From the NCBI RefSeq assembly GCF_000772935.1, contig NZ_JPVR01000065.1, positions 1 through 64,000 of the forward strand: a DNA stretch of 64,000 nt. The letters are read 5' to 3'. The stretch is from Lysinibacillus boronitolerans JCM 21713 = 10a = NBRC 103108 (lineage in GTDB: Bacteria > Bacillota > Bacilli > Bacillales_A > Planococcaceae). The translations under genes were made by a program, and so were the position numbers. Shown here one piece after another: positions 25,802-35,656 of this stretch. Each line of letters opens with the position of its first letter. Position 1 is the stretch's first letter. Under the pieces are notes generated by a model, which was not told the DNA's origin, did no database searches, and saw nothing but the letters and a program-made list of their open reading frames with translations.

Positions 25802-28234
25802 ATGACAGATCATTTAGATTTATTTGAACTTAATAAATTTTTTATACTCGGACGTCCGATCGTCTCTATCTTTCATAATGCGCAAAATATGTATTCGATT
25901 GTACGTGTGAAAATTCAAGAGACGAATTTGCAATATGAAGATAAAGAAATTATTGTTGTTGGTTATTTTCCCCCACTACAAATGGATGAGCAATATCGAT
26001 TTACAGGTATTTTAAAACAGCATCCTAAATATGGTGCTCAATTTCAAATTGAGACATTTACGAAAGAGGTACCTGCCACCGAGCAAGGAATTATTCATTA
26101 TTTATCTAGTGACCTATTCGTTGGAATCGGGAAAAAAACAGCTGAAACGATTGTTGAAAAACTAGGTGCTAATGCACTCCGTGTTATTTTAGAAGATCCA
26201 AGTGCACTCGATGCTGTTCCGCGGCTATCCGCTGAAAAAAAAGAAGTTATTCATCGCACTATTGAGCAAAACTTGGGCTTAGAACGGGTCATGATACAAT
26301 TGAATGAGTGGGGATTTGGTCCACAGCTTGGGATGAAAATTTATCAAACCTATCGAACAGAAGCCATTGAATTACTAACAGAAAATCCATACCGCTTGAT
26401 TGAAGATGTGGAAGGGGTTGGTTTCTTTCGAGCCGATGAGCTAGGTGCGAAATTAGGTATAACCGGTAAACATCCTGATCGTGTCAAAGCAGCGATTTTA
26501 CATATTTTAAATACAGCTGCTTTATCAGATGGACATGTCTATCTCGATGCAGAACATGTTTTACCGCTCGTTAAGGAAATGCTTGAACAAAGCCAACGAC
26601 AGGAGATACCGTTCGAGGACATTTCTCAAGCCTGTATTGATTTGCGTGAAGATGGCAAAATTTGTGGTGAAGAGACAAGGTTATATTTGCCATCACTCTA
26701 TTTTTCAGAGGTAGGGATTGCATCGAAAATCTTATCGCTTATCGAGCGGAATAATAAGGCTGAACATTTTAGTAAAGATGAAATTCGAAAAGCCATTGGA
26801 GAAACAGAGGAGTTACTCAATGTTACCTATGCAGAAACACAAGCGAATGCCATTGAACAGGCTTTAAATTCAGCTGTTATGATTTTAACGGGTGGTCCTG
26901 GTACGGGGAAAACCACTGTTGTACGGGGAGTCGTGGAAGTTTATGCAAAGCTTCATGGCCTATCCTTAAATCCAAAAGAGTATGCCCAAAAAGAGGAGCC
27001 ATTTCCGATCATTCTTTGTGCGCCGACTGGACGTGCTGCTAAACGATTAGCCGAATCAACAGAGCTTCCAGCGATGACCATCCATCGACTGCTTGGCTTT
27101 ACAGGGCAAGAAAAAGAGGAAGAGACAGAGCGGGAAGTGACAGGGAAGCTGATTATTGTGGATGAAATGTCCATGGTTGATACATGGCTAGCCCATCAAT
27201 TATTAAAAGCTTTACACGAAGATGTCCAGGTTGTCTTTGTAGGAGATCAGGATCAGCTCCCACCGGTGGGTCCAGGACAGGTGTTAAAGGATTTATTAGC
27301 ATCCAAGCAGCTACCAACTGTTGAGCTAACAGATGTTTACCGACAAGCAGAGGGCTCAACGATTATTGAACTTGCCCATCAAATAAAAAAAGGAACGATT
27401 CCAAAAGAGTTAACAGCTAAAACTTCTGATCGTTCGTTTATTAAGGCTTCAGCCGATCAAGTTGCCAACGTTGTTACACAGGTTGTCAAAAGTGCTGTCG
27501 CAAAAGGTCAGGAAATCCGTAATATTCAAGTGTTGGCGCCCATGTATAAAGGACCAGCTGGTATAGATAATTTAAATAAAATGATTCAAGAGCTTATTAA
27601 CCCAAATGATACTGGAACACGAAAAGAGCTGGTCTTTGGGGATGTAACCTATCGAATAAAAGATAAAGTCCTTCAATTAGTCAATCAACCTGAAAGTAAT
27701 GTCTTTAACGGAGATATGGGTGAGGTCATTAGTATTATTAAGGCAAAAGAGACGGTAGAAAAACAAGATTTACTGATTGTATCCTTTGATGGCATTGAAG
27801 TAACCTATCAACGAAGCGATCTCAATCAATTGACACTAGCTTATTGTTGCTCCATTCATAAATCTCAAGGCTCTGAGTTTCAAACGGTCATTATGCCTGT
27901 CGTTAGAGGGTATTCCAAAATGCTGCGTCGTAATCTATTATACACAGGGATTACACGTGCAAAAAACTTTTTGATTTTATGTGGGGAACCAGATGTGCTT
28001 GCGGATGGTTTACAACGTACAGATGATCTACAGCGTTTCACCTCTTTACGTGCAAGACTTAACCCAATGGAAATTGTTGAAGAACTTGTGGAAGTCGAGG
28101 CAGTTTCTTTAGAAAATGAAGGGATGCAGGAGCCTGTTTCCATTGAACAAAAGCTAACAGTAGAAACAGCCCCTTATATTCATCCAATGATTGGTATGAA
28201 TGATGTCTCTCCATATGATTTTTTAGATGACTAA
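25802..28234 (+). CDS. recD2: ATP-dependent RecD-like DNA helicase
   Basis: A 5'-3' SF1B helicase in DNA repair, working without RecBC. 810 residues. The N-terminal RecD2-specific region has OB-like and helix-hairpin-helix segments (about 1-330). Walker A is GGPGTGKTTVVRG (about residues 363-375), Walker B IIVDEMSMVDTW, motif III VFVGDQDQLPPVGPGQ, motif V SIHKSQGSEFQTVI and motif VI YTGITRAKNFLILCG. The ATG has AAAGGACGG upstream. In B. subtilis yrrC follows yrrB directly; here an MFS gene, the alarmone synthetase and the hisA-like operon lie between. Confidence 0.97.
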   Translation: MTDHLDLFELNKFFILGRPIVSIFHNAQNMYSIVRVKIQETNLQYEDKEIIVVGYFPPLQMDEQYRFTGILKQHPKYGAQFQIETFTKEVPATEQGIIHYLSSDLFVGIGKKTAETIVEKLGANALRVILEDPSALDAVPRLSAEKKEVIHRTIEQNLGLERVMIQLNEWGFGPQLGMKIYQTYRTEAIELLTENPYRLIEDVEGVGFFRADELGAKLGITGKHPDRVKAAILHILNTAALSDGHVYLDAEHVLPLVKEMLEQSQRQEIPFEDISQACIDLREDGKICGEETRLYLPSLYFSEVGIASKILSLIERNNKAEHFSKDEIRKAIGETEELLNVTYAETQANAIEQALNSAVMILTGGPGTGKTTVVRGVVEVYAKLHGLSLNPKEYAQKEEPFPIILCAPTGRAAKRLAESTELPAMTIHRLLGFTGQEKEEETEREVTGKLIIVDEMSMVDTWLAHQLLKALHEDVQVVFVGDQDQLPPVGPGQVLKDLLASKQLPTVELTDVYRQAEGSTIIELAHQIKKGTIPKELTAKTSDRSFIKASADQVANVVTQVVKSAVAKGQEIRNIQVLAPMYKGPAGIDNLNKMIQELINPNDTGTRKELVFGDVTYRIKDKVLQLVNQPESNVFNGDMGEVISIIKAKETVEKQDLLIVSFDGIEVTYQRSDLNQLTLAYCCSIHKSQGSEFQTVIMPVVRGYSKMLRRNLLYTGITRAKNFLILCGEPDVLADGLQRTDDLQRFTSLRARLNPMEIVEELVEVEAVSLENEGMQEPVSIEQKLTVETAPYIHPMIGMNDVSPYDFLDD

Positions 28235-28255
28235 AATAAATATCTATCTATAAGT

Positions 28256-28286
28256 ACCCGATTAGACTGTCTAATCGGGTTTTTCT
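28256..28286 (+). terminator. Terminator of recD2
   Basis: CCCGATTAGA (28257-28266) pairs with TCTAATCGGG (28270-28279) across 3 nt, followed by TTTTT. Confidence 0.9.
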
Positions 28287-28370
28287 AATTGATCATATCG
28301 TCACCTAATATTTGGACATTTCATATACTAGATAAGTACAAAAACATAGGGAATGTATAGGGGTGACAGA

Positions 28371-29804
28371 ATGCCAATAATGACAGGGCAGCAGTATATT
28401 GAACGAATTGATGCTTTAAAAACGTATATTTCGCTAGATGGGAAAGTCGTAACAGGAAAGGTGTCAGAACATCCTGCCTTTAAAGGAATTATGCAGAGTC
28501 AAGCGAAACTTTTTGATTTACAACATCAAGAGGCACTTCTTGAAAAAATGACCTATGAATCGCCAACTAGTAAACAGAGAGTTGGCATGTCCTTTCTTCA
28601 AGTAATGACGCCAGAAGATCTTGTGAAAAGGCGCCATGCAGCAAGGGAATGGGCATTATCTTCTCATGGCTTTATGGGAAGAAGTCCTGATTATATGAAT
28701 ACAACATTAATGGCCCTGGCATCAGCAGCAGACTTTTTAAAAGAAAAGCCAAATTGTTTTCCAGAGCATTTGCTAAAGTTTTATGAGTATGCTCGTGAGA
28801 ATGATATTACGATGACACATACCTTTATCGAACCACAGGTGAATCGCAAGCGCTATTACTATGAGGATGAAGAAGTGACCATTGCTGCTAAAATCATTGG
28901 GAAAACAAGTGAGGGCTTAGTCATTAAAGGGGCAAGATTACTAGCGACACAGGGTGGCATAACAGATGAGCTTCTTGTTTTATCTACAAATGGCTATGAT
29001 GAAGGAAAGGGATTTGGCTTTTCTATACCGAGTAATACGAAGGGGTTAAAATTTTTATGTCGACAGTCTTTTGTAGGTGGACCTTCTACTTTTGATCATC
29101 CTTTGAGTGCTCGTTTTGAAGAAATGGATGCGATCGTTGTATTTGATGATGTAGTTGTTCCATGGGAGCGCGTTTTTTATTATGAAAATGTCGACGTTGC
29201 AAATCAATTTATGAATGTCAGTGGCTTCCAGGCTTATGGTTTACATCAAGTGTTGTCTCGCCAAATTGCCAAGACTGAATTTGTACTAGGGGTTGTACAA
29301 TCGATTGTGGACACTATTAATATCGGTGAATACCAACATGTACAACAAAAAGTAGTGGACGTAATTGTTCCATTAGAAACGATGAAAGCATTGTTAATTA
29401 AATCAGAAGTGGATGCACATAGGGATATGTTTGGCTTTATTCGACCTGATCTCTCAACATTACAAGTGGCTATTCAAATTTTCCCGAAAGTATATCCAAC
29501 TTTTACGGAAATTATCCAGCAACTAGGGGCAAGTGGCTTGATGTCCATACCAACTGAACATGCATTTGCAGCAGATGAGGGTGACCTTGAACATTATTTG
29601 CAATCATTCAAAGATAAAGGTGAGGAGCGAGTAAAGAAATTCCGTTTAGCTTGGGACTTAACGATGAGTAGTTTTGGCACAAGGCAAACATTGTACGAAC
29701 GCTTTTTCTTTGGTGATCCTGTGCGTTTATCTAGCCTGCTCTATCAATCTTATCAACGAGAGCATTTAGTGCAACGAGTGGAAGACTTTTTGAAAAATGA
29801 TTGA
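28371..29804 (+). CDS. 4-hydroxyphenylacetate 3-hydroxylase family, oxygenase component (HpaB/YoaI-like)
   Basis: 477 residues of the two-component flavin-dependent monooxygenase family (acyl-CoA-dehydrogenase fold). Seen are the N-terminal region with RSPDYMNTTLMALASA, the central THTFIEPQVNRKR and the FAD-contact segment IPSNTKGLKFLCRQS. The ATG at 28371 follows GGGGTGACAG; an upstream in-frame start at 28353 lacks an RBS. No flavin reductase (HpaC) gene is nearby, so the reductase would have to come from elsewhere. Activity on 4-hydroxyphenylacetate is a family guess. Its stop overlaps the -35 region of the M-box promoter. Confidence 0.85.
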   Translation: MPIMTGQQYIERIDALKTYISLDGKVVTGKVSEHPAFKGIMQSQAKLFDLQHQEALLEKMTYESPTSKQRVGMSFLQVMTPEDLVKRRHAAREWALSSHGFMGRSPDYMNTTLMALASAADFLKEKPNCFPEHLLKFYEYARENDITMTHTFIEPQVNRKRYYYEDEEVTIAAKIIGKTSEGLVIKGARLLATQGGITDELLVLSTNGYDEGKGFGFSIPSNTKGLKFLCRQSFVGGPSTFDHPLSARFEEMDAIVVFDDVVVPWERVFYYENVDVANQFMNVSGFQAYGLHQVLSRQIAKTEFVLGVVQSIVDTINIGEYQHVQQKVVDVIVPLETMKALLIKSEVDAHRDMFGFIRPDLSTLQVAIQIFPKVYPTFTEIIQQLGASGLMSIPTEHAFAADEGDLEHYLQSFKDKGEERVKKFRLAWDLTMSSFGTRQTLYERFFFGDPVRLSSLLYQSYQREHLVQRVEDFLKND

Positions 29805-29833
29805 TTGACAGTTTTGAGGCAATCCGCTATGAT
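29805..29833 (+). promoter_or_regulatory. Promoter of the M-box leader
   Basis: TTGACA (29805-29810), a 17-bp spacer and TATGAT (29828-29833). Near-consensus sigma-A promoter starting one base after the preceding stop codon. Confidence 0.85.
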
Positions 29834-29850
29834 GTGTAGGAACAAAAAAA

Positions 29851-30012
29851 TAACATCCCTTCGTTAGGTGAGGCTCCTATGCTGGAGATACGCTACTACC
29901 CAAAAATGTCGAGAGACGCCAATGGGTCAACAGAAATCATCGAAATAAGGTGTTTTTTAACGTAGCTGGACATATTCCTATGCCGCATAGTGCTAAAACT
30001 CAACGTTTGAAG
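29851..30012 (+). promoter_or_regulatory. M-box (ykoK) magnesium riboswitch
   Basis: The sequence follows the ykoK-leader consensus closely: CTTCGTTAGGTGAGGCTCCT, then GGAGATACGCTACTACCC, AATGTCGAGAGACGCCAATG, GGTCAACAGAAATCATCG and the late ATGCCGCATAGTGCTAAA. M-boxes fold with Mg2+ and promote termination when magnesium is high. The terminator at 30062-30096 follows, and corA, a Mg2+ transporter gene, is downstream. This assignment is supported on sequence and context. Confidence 0.95.
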
Positions 30013-30061
30013 GTAACAAGCATGCAATGTTTTTAATTGCTATTTTTTGATATGTGTATTC

Positions 30062-30096
30062 AACACGCCTTCATTCGTAGAAGGCGTGTTTTTGTT
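30062..30096 (+). terminator. M-box attenuator terminator
   Basis: AACACGCCTTC pairs with GAAGGCGTGTT, an 11-bp perfect stem with a 7-nt loop and T-run. This is the expression platform of the M-box. Confidence 0.9.
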
Positions 30097-30117
30097 ATGA
30101 AAGGAAGGTGATGAGAA

Positions 30118-30213
30118 ATGGATAGTAGTCCTGAACCGAATAAGTATCATTTAGGCAAACGGAAACACATAAAAAGTCATCGATTTCTGATCACCGACAC
30201 AGACAAAAGGTGA
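30118..30213 (+). CDS. Possible 31-residue leader ORF between M-box and corA
   Basis: A short ORF with a strong RBS (AAAGGAAGGTG at 30100-30110, about 7 nt from the ATG). The product begins MDSSPEPNKYHLG and is rich in Lys, Arg and His. Its last codons form the left arm of an 8-bp hairpin (30203-30210 with 30224-30231), and corA starts 51 bp after its stop. Proline and basic codons in a leader upstream of a magnesium transporter recall mgtL/corL-type leader peptides of enterics, but there is no sequence similarity claim here. It may instead be chance. Confidence 0.5.
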   Translation: MDSSPEPNKYHLGKRKHIKSHRFLITDTDKR

Positions 30214-30231
30214 TAAAGGATGACCTTTTGT
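30203..30231 (+). other. Hairpin overlapping the leader-ORF stop
   Basis: ACAAAAGG and CCTTTTGT form a perfect 8-bp stem with a 13-nt loop containing the leader ORF stop. Ribosome position on the short ORF would decide whether it forms. The T-run after it is short (TTTCCC). Confidence 0.5.
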
Positions 30232-30264
30232 TTCCCTCAATAACAAAACACGAGGTGAAATGCA

Positions 30265-31230
30265 ATGATTAAAATCCACTATTATAATAGCGGCAGCAAG
30301 ACAGTCCAACATGATTTCAATATGATGGATTTCCAACTTCCTATTCATAACGGAGACTTATTATGGGTAGATTTATATGCGTATAGTTATAATGAATTGA
30401 ATAATATAGCAGATGTATTTGGCTTTCATCCACTAGCTGTGGAGGATTGCTTACATGAGGGCTCACGTCCGAAAATGGATAGTTATGGTGATTATAAATT
30501 TTTTGTGCTTCATGCACCAATCTATAATGAAAAAAGTAACAATGAAATTACAACCGTTGAATTAAATATTTTTATGGGTCCAAACTATATTGTGACTGTG
30601 CATAAACAAAAGTTGCAATGGCTAGGCAACATGGAGAATGTTTGTATCAATAGTCCAAAATATTTGGAAAAGGGTACTGATTTTTTATTGCATACCATTA
30701 TTGATGGAATTACAGACGAATACTTCCCCGTATTAGAACGAATTCGAGCACGTATAGATGAACTGGAAGAAGAGATTTATGATTATCAACCGAAAGTGGT
30801 GACTGAGGAATTTCTTGCACTGAAGCGGACAATTATTTTAATTCGTCAGGCCATAATGCCACAAAGAAGAATTTTTTCAACAACCAATGGCCAGTGGAAA
30901 TTTGATATTCAAGAAGAAAATATTCCATTCTATAAAGATTTGAATGACCATCTAGAACGGATTGTCGACTCTACAGAGACTTTCCGCGATTTAGTTAACA
31001 GCACGCTTGATACGTATTTTTCAATAATCAGTGGTAAATCTATTGAAAAGCTGAATTTATTAACGGTCATTTCGACAATTATGTTGCCGCTATCTGTAAT
31101 TACTAGCTTTTTTGGTATGAATGTACCTTTACCTTATCAGGATTCACCCTATACAACTATTGCTATCAGCGCCTTTTTAGTTATATTTACGTGGGGTATG
31201 TGGGCATATTTCAAAAAAATGATTGCTTAG
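30265..31230 (+). CDS. corA: CorA-family magnesium transporter
   Basis: 321 residues, a pentameric Mg2+ channel of the inner membrane. A large N-terminal cytoplasmic domain precedes two C-terminal membrane segments (about 262-282 and 296-317). The selectivity motif GMN is present in FFGMNVPLPY. The ATG has ACGAGGTGAAA upstream. It is downstream of an M-box, so it should be induced when Mg2+ is low; the M-box more often controls mgtE. Confidence 0.93.
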   Translation: MIKIHYYNSGSKTVQHDFNMMDFQLPIHNGDLLWVDLYAYSYNELNNIADVFGFHPLAVEDCLHEGSRPKMDSYGDYKFFVLHAPIYNEKSNNEITTVELNIFMGPNYIVTVHKQKLQWLGNMENVCINSPKYLEKGTDFLLHTIIDGITDEYFPVLERIRARIDELEEEIYDYQPKVVTEEFLALKRTIILIRQAIMPQRRIFSTTNGQWKFDIQEENIPFYKDLNDHLERIVDSTETFRDLVNSTLDTYFSIISGKSIEKLNLLTVISTIMLPLSVITSFFGMNVPLPYQDSPYTTIAISAFLVIFTWGMWAYFKKMIA

Positions 31231-31255
31231 TTTGTGTTAGTCATACTAGTACTAA

Positions 31256-31284
31256 TTGACAGCGCAATAGATTTTTTTTATAAT
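31256..31284 (+). promoter_or_regulatory. Promoter of the alaS T-box leader
   Basis: TTGACA (31256-31261), a 17-bp spacer and TATAAT (31279-31284): full consensus sigma-A promoter. Confidence 0.9.
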
Positions 31285-31290
31285 TTTCGA

Positions 31291-31538
31291 TAGAAAAAGT
31301 AAAAACGATGATGGAAAAAGTACGTATTTGTGTGTGGACAAGAAAGGGATTTCTAGGCTGAAAAAATCCTCACAGCAGCAAATGCCGAAAGCTACTCCAG
31401 AGTGCAGCTAATCCCTGCCGTTCACTGACGTTACAAGTGCTAAAGAGGTAAGTAAAAATTTTTACTTACAACTAGGGTGGTACCGCGAGACTAATGACAA
31501 GTCCTCGTCCCTTTTTTGGGGATGAGGGCTTTTTTTAT
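31291..31538 (+). promoter_or_regulatory. T-box riboswitch leader of alaS
   Basis: The leader holds the T-box core AGGGTGGTACCGCG (31474-31487) and a terminator at about 31501-31537 (CCTCGTCCC pairing with GGGGATGAGG, then a T-run). A likely alanine specifier GCT is at 31391-31393 in the GAAAGCTACTCC segment. High uncharged tRNA-Ala would allow readthrough into alaS. I did not fold the RNA. Confidence 0.92.
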
Positions 31539-31603
31539 TTTCTTCGGTAAATCGCAGGATTCGTATCGTGATTTTACAATATTAAATAGGAGGAATTTAT
31601 CCA

Positions 31604-34264
31604 ATGAAAGCAGTAGATATTCGCCGTATGTATTTGGAATTTTTTAAAGAAAAGGGGCATCATCATGAGCCATCAGCACCACTTGTGCCGATAAATGACC
31701 CATCACTCCTTTGGATCAACTCAGGTGTTGCAACATTGAAACCATATTTCGATGGCCGTATTATTCCTGATAATCCACGTATTACCAATGCGCAAAAATC
31801 AATCCGAACGAACGATATTGAGAATGTTGGGAAAACAGCTCGTCACCATACGTTCTTTGAAATGTTAGGAAACTTTTCTATTGGTGACTACTTTAAAAAA
31901 GAAGCGATTCATTACGCTTGGGAATTTTTAACAGATAAAAAATGGATGGGCTTTGATCCAGCGTTATTATCCATTACGATTCACCCAGAAGATCAGGAAG
32001 CATATGATGTTTGGCATCAGGAGATTGGTATTCCAGAAGAACGTTTAATTCGTTTAGAAGGAAACTTCTGGGATATCGGAGAAGGTCCATCTGGTCCAAA
32101 CTCTGAGATTTTTTATGATCGCGGTGTAGAATACGGCTCAGATGAGAATGATCCTGAAATGTATCCAGGTGGGGAAAATGAGCGTTATCTTGAAATTTGG
32201 AATCTTGTGTTCTCTCAATTTAACCATAATCCTGACGGTACTTACACGCCACTACCAAAGCAAAATATTGATACAGGTATGGGCTTAGAGCGTATTGTAT
32301 CAGTCGTTCAAAATGTACCAACGAACTTTGATACAGATTTATTCATGCCAATCATTGAAAAAATCGAGGAATTTGCCAACCGTAAATATAAGCGTCCTGG
32401 TGAAGTGGATTTAAATGAAATCTTTGGCTCAGAAGAAGATATTAATACACCATTTAAAGTGATTGCAGATCATATCCGTACAGTAGCATTTGCAATAGGC
32501 GATGGTGCCCTGCCATCAAACGAAGGACGTGGCTATGTATTACGTCGCTTACTACGACGCGCTGTTCGTTATGCTAAACAAATTGGTATTGAAAAACCAT
32601 TTATGTTTGAACTTGTACCAACTGTGGGTAAAATTATGGAAGACTTCTATCCAGAAGTTACGGAGAAATGCGAATTTATTCAACGTGTCATTAAAAATGA
32701 AGAAATTCGTTTCCATGAAACATTAGATGGTGGTTTGACTATCTTTAATGAAGTAGTGGAATCTCAAAAAGCTGCCGGTCATGATTACATTCCAGGAGCA
32801 GATGCTTTCCGTTTATATGATACTTACGGATTCCCAATCGAGTTAACGGAAGAATATGCAGAAGAAGTAGGCATGAAAGTAGATCATGAAGGTTTTGAGG
32901 CAGCAATGGAAGAACAACGTGAACGTGCGCGTGCTGCTCGTCAAGATGTTGACTCTATGCAAGTACAGAATGAAGTATTAGCAAACTTAACGGTGGAAAG
33001 TGAATTTGTTGGCTATGATACGTTAACAGCTAGTACTGAAATCGCTGCAATGATCGTCAATGGTCAAGTAGCAAAAGTCGCTTCAGAAGGTCAAGAAGCA
33101 TTGGTTATTTTAGCGAAGACACCATTCTACGCTGAAATGGGTGGCCAAATTGCCGATAGTGGAACAATTTCAAATGATAGCTTTACGGCTATTGTAAAAG
33201 ATGTTCAAAAAGCACCGAATGGTCAACCGCTTCATACGGTAGTAGTTGAATCTGGTGAAATGCATGTGGAAGATGCAGTGCAAGCAGTGGTCAATCGTGA
33301 TGATCGTAATTTAATCATTAAAAACCATACAGCGACACATATTATGCAACGTGCATTAAAAGATGTGCTAGGCGATCATGTGAACCAAGCTGGATCATAT
33401 GTAGGCCCTGATCGTTTACGCTTTGACTTCTCTCACTTTGGTCAAGTTACAAAAGAAGAATTACAACAAATTGAACGTATTGTAAATGAAAAAGTGTGGG
33501 ATGATATAGAGGTCGTTATTGAAGTAAAAGGCATTGATGAAGCAAAAGCAATGGGTGCCATGGCCTTGTTCGGTGAAAAATATGGAGATGTTGTACGTGT
33601 AGTATCAATCGGAGATTATTCAATTGAGCTATGTGGTGGTATCCATGTTAAACGCTCTTCTGAAATTGGCTTCTTCAAAATTGTTTCAGAAGGTGGTATC
33701 GGTGCAGGTACTCGTCGTATTGAAGCTGTTACAGGAAAAGTGGCTTATGAAGCAGTAAAAGAAGAAGAAGCATTATTAAATGATGCAGCAGCATTACTAA
33801 AAGCAAATGCGAAAGATATTGTCACAAAAGTACAGGCATTACAAGCCGACTACAAAGAATTACAACGTGAAAACGAAGCATTATCTCAAAAAATTGCCAA
33901 TGCACAGGCAGGGGCAGTTGTGGATGCCGCTCAAACAATTGGAGATGTAACAGTGCTATCTACAAAAGTGGAAGCGAAGGATAACAATCAACTTCGTCAA
34001 ATGATGGATGACCTGAAAGCGAAGATGCCAAAAGCAGTCATTGTTCTTGGAGCAGTTGATGGTGAAAAAGTTATGTTATGTGCTGGCGTTTCAAAAGAAT
34101 TAGTTGGTGGCAATTACCATGCAGGGAATATTGTGAAAATGGTTGCAGAAGCATGTGGTGGTAAAGGTGGCGGTCGTCCAGATATGGCGATGGCAGGTGC
34201 AAAAGATGCATCAAAACTTGATGAAGCACTACTTTCTGTGTATGATTATGTTAAATCCATTTAA
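31604..34264 (+). CDS. alaS: Alanyl-tRNA synthetase
   Basis: Charges tRNA-Ala and edits Ser/Gly mischarging. 886 residues. The catalytic core is at the N-terminus ([19 protein letters not shown]). The editing domain has the zinc-binding [11 protein letters not shown] and [14 protein letters not shown] coiled-coil stretch around 730-770 precedes the C-Ala domain with [15 protein letters not shown]. The ATG has TAGGAGGAATTT upstream. T-box controlled. It heads the alaS-ireB-ruvX-yrzB gene order as in B. subtilis. Confidence 0.98.
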   Translation: MKAVDIRRMYLEFFKEKGHHHEPSAPLVPINDPSLLWINSGVATLKPYFDGRIIPDNPRITNAQKSIRTNDIENVGKTARHHTFFEMLGNFSIGDYFKKEAIHYAWEFLTDKKWMGFDPALLSITIHPEDQEAYDVWHQEIGIPEERLIRLEGNFWDIGEGPSGPNSEIFYDRGVEYGSDENDPEMYPGGENERYLEIWNLVFSQFNHNPDGTYTPLPKQNIDTGMGLERIVSVVQNVPTNFDTDLFMPIIEKIEEFANRKYKRPGEVDLNEIFGSEEDINTPFKVIADHIRTVAFAIGDGALPSNEGRGYVLRRLLRRAVRYAKQIGIEKPFMFELVPTVGKIMEDFYPEVTEKCEFIQRVIKNEEIRFHETLDGGLTIFNEVVESQKAAGHDYIPGADAFRLYDTYGFPIELTEEYAEEVGMKVDHEGFEAAMEEQRERARAARQDVDSMQVQNEVLANLTVESEFVGYDTLTASTEIAAMIVNGQVAKVASEGQEALVILAKTPFYAEMGGQIADSGTISNDSFTAIVKDVQKAPNGQPLHTVVVESGEMHVEDAVQAVVNRDDRNLIIKNHTATHIMQRALKDVLGDHVNQAGSYVGPDRLRFDFSHFGQVTKEELQQIERIVNEKVWDDIEVVIEVKGIDEAKAMGAMALFGEKYGDVVRVVSIGDYSIELCGGIHVKRSSEIGFFKIVSEGGIGAGTRRIEAVTGKVAYEAVKEEEALLNDAAALLKANAKDIVTKVQALQADYKELQRENEALSQKIANAQAGAVVDAAQTIGDVTVLSTKVEAKDNNQLRQMMDDLKAKMPKAVIVLGAVDGEKVMLCAGVSKELVGGNYHAGNIVKMVAEACGGKGGGRPDMAMAGAKDASKLDEALLSVYDYVKSI

Positions 34265-34300
34265 TTAATTCACCAAAACATGTTATAATAAAGAGAAATT

Positions 34301-34326
34301 GGAGATGAGCTTGTTTGCACATCTCC
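34301..34326 (+). terminator. Weak hairpin between alaS and ireB
   Basis: GGAGATG (34301-34307) pairs with CATCTCC (34320-34326), followed by TTATTT. Probably partial termination, allowing lower expression of the following genes. A TATAAT at 34284-34289 just before could be a promoter -10 element. Confidence 0.4.
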
Positions 34327-34352
34327 TTATTTCTGAAAGCGAGGTGCTGGTC

Positions 34353-34619
34353 ATGAGTTCATTTGATCAAACGATGAAATTTAATTTTCCAGAAGAATCA
34401 ATGGAACAGGAAGTCAAGCAGGTAATGTTGAAAGTTCATTCTTCGTTAGAGGAAAAGGGATATAACCCTATCAATCAGATTGTTGGTTACTTACTTTCTG
34501 GTGATCCGGCGTATATTCCTCGCCATCAGGATGCTCGTAATTTAATTCGCAAGCTTGAGCGTGACGAAATTCTAGAGGAGCTTGTTAAATTTTATATTAA
34601 AAAGAATAACGAGGACTAG
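34353..34619 (+). CDS. IreB-family regulatory phosphoprotein (UPF0297)
   Basis: 88 residues, UPF0297/YrzL. The E. faecalis member IreB is phosphorylated by the PASTA kinase IreK and affects cephalosporin resistance. The conserved start [11 protein letters not shown] includes the threonine near the N-terminus that is the likely phosphosite. ATG 34353 with GAGGTG upstream is preferred to an open frame from 34299. ruvX starts 2 bp after its stop, so translation is probably coupled. Confidence 0.93.
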   Translation: MSSFDQTMKFNFPEESMEQEVKQVMLKVHSSLEEKGYNPINQIVGYLLSGDPAYIPRHQDARNLIRKLERDEILEELVKFYIKKNNED

Positions 34620-34621
34620 AA

Positions 34622-35038
34622 ATGAGAATTATGGGATTAGACGTTGGGTCAAAAACTGTGGGTGTTGCTGTAAGTGATGCACTTGGTTGGACTGCCCAAG
34701 GTATTGAAACCGTAAAAATTGATGAGGCTAATGGTGAGTTCGGTATTGACCGTATCGCCGAGCTAGTAAAGGAATATACTATAACAGAATTTGTTGTAGG
34801 ATACCCAAAAAACATGAATAATACGGTAGGACCGCGTGGTGAAGCATCCGAGAACTATAAAAAGTTGTTGGAAGAAACATTTTCACTACCCGTCAAGTTA
34901 TGGGATGAACGTTTAACGACGATGGCTGCAGAACGTATGCTGATCGAAGCGGACGTGAGTCGCAAAAAGCGCAAGCAGGTCATTGATAAAATGGCAGCTG
35001 TGATGATTTTACAAGGCTACTTAGATAGCAAAAATTAA
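34622..35038 (+). CDS. ruvX: Holliday-junction resolvase-like / pre-16S rRNA nuclease RuvX
   Basis: 138 residues with the RNase H-like fold of the YqgF/RuvX family. It shows [16 protein letters not shown] at the N-terminus (first catalytic Asp), [15 protein letters not shown] and [15 protein letters not shown]. In E. coli YqgF matures 16S rRNA 5' ends; the resolvase role is less secure. Between ireB and yrzB as in B. subtilis yrrK. Confidence 0.95.
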   Translation: MRIMGLDVGSKTVGVAVSDALGWTAQGIETVKIDEANGEFGIDRIAELVKEYTITEFVVGYPKNMNNTVGPRGEASENYKKLLEETFSLPVKLWDERLTTMAAERMLIEADVSRKKRKQVIDKMAAVMILQGYLDSKN

Positions 35039-35056
35039 TTGATGAGGTGACAATGC

Positions 35057-35365
35057 ATGGCACACGAGCATAACCATGAAGAAGAACTACATGTTCAACA
35101 CATTACAGTGATTGACGAGAACGGAAACGAGCAGCTTTGTGAAGTGATTCACGTTCATGAATCTCCAGAGTTTGGCAAATCATATGTATTTTACTCAATG
35201 GTAGGCGCAGAGGAAGACGAAGATGGCTCCGTTGAAATCTTCGTATCTTCATTTGTACCATCTGAAAATGGTGAAGATGGTGAATTAACACCAATCGAAA
35301 CTGAAGCAGAGTGGGATATGGTAGAGGACGTTTTAAACGCTTTAGAGGATGAATACGAAGACTAA
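35057..35365 (+). CDS. DUF1292 protein (YrzB)
   Basis: 102 residues, strongly acidic, one DUF1292 domain. The core has [30 protein letters not shown] and a closing [15 protein letters not shown]. Function unknown; the family travels with ireB and ruvX in Firmicutes. The RBS is GAGGTGAC. Ends at a strong terminator. A two-domain relative is encoded 292 bp downstream. Confidence 0.9.
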   Translation: MAHEHNHEEELHVQHITVIDENGNEQLCEVIHVHESPEFGKSYVFYSMVGAEEDEDGSVEIFVSSFVPSENGEDGELTPIETEAEWDMVEDVLNALEDEYED

Positions 35366-35383
35366 ACTTCTAACTCAAAGCTT

Positions 35384-35422
35384 GGAACAAGGATCGCAGC
35401 TTGCAGTCCTTGTTCCTTTTTT
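35384..35422 (+). terminator. Terminator of alaS-ireB-ruvX-yrzB
   Basis: GGAACAAGGA (35384-35393) pairs with TCCTTGTTCC (35407-35416), then six T. Confidence 0.9.
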
Positions 35423-35461
35423 ATTGACACTCTTCTATATGTAGAAGAATTGTTGGGACCT

Positions 35462-35588
35462 GCTCATAAAGTGAGGGGATTCGCTCAGAAATAGAGTGAA
35501 AGTGCTCTAAGAATGTGAGAACCCGCTCAAAAGTAGAGAAAAAGCGCTCCTAAACAGGGAAAACCGCTCAAAAATTGGAGAAGCTATC
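35462..35588 (+). repeat. Array B: six degenerate 21-bp units
   Basis: GCTC cores begin at 35462, 35483, 35504, 35525, 35546 and 35566, spaced 21 bp (last 20), with a decayed GCTATC at 35583. Units read like CGCTCAAAAGTAGAGAAAA. It starts 40 bp after the yrzB terminator and lies upstream of the next DUF1292 gene. Same family as the arrays at 2148 and 51111. Confidence 0.85.
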
Positions 35589-35656
35589 TAAAAAGTGCCT
35601 AACCTCAAAAAACGATTTAATAAATGACATCAAATTGTCATAAAGGAGGAAACTGT

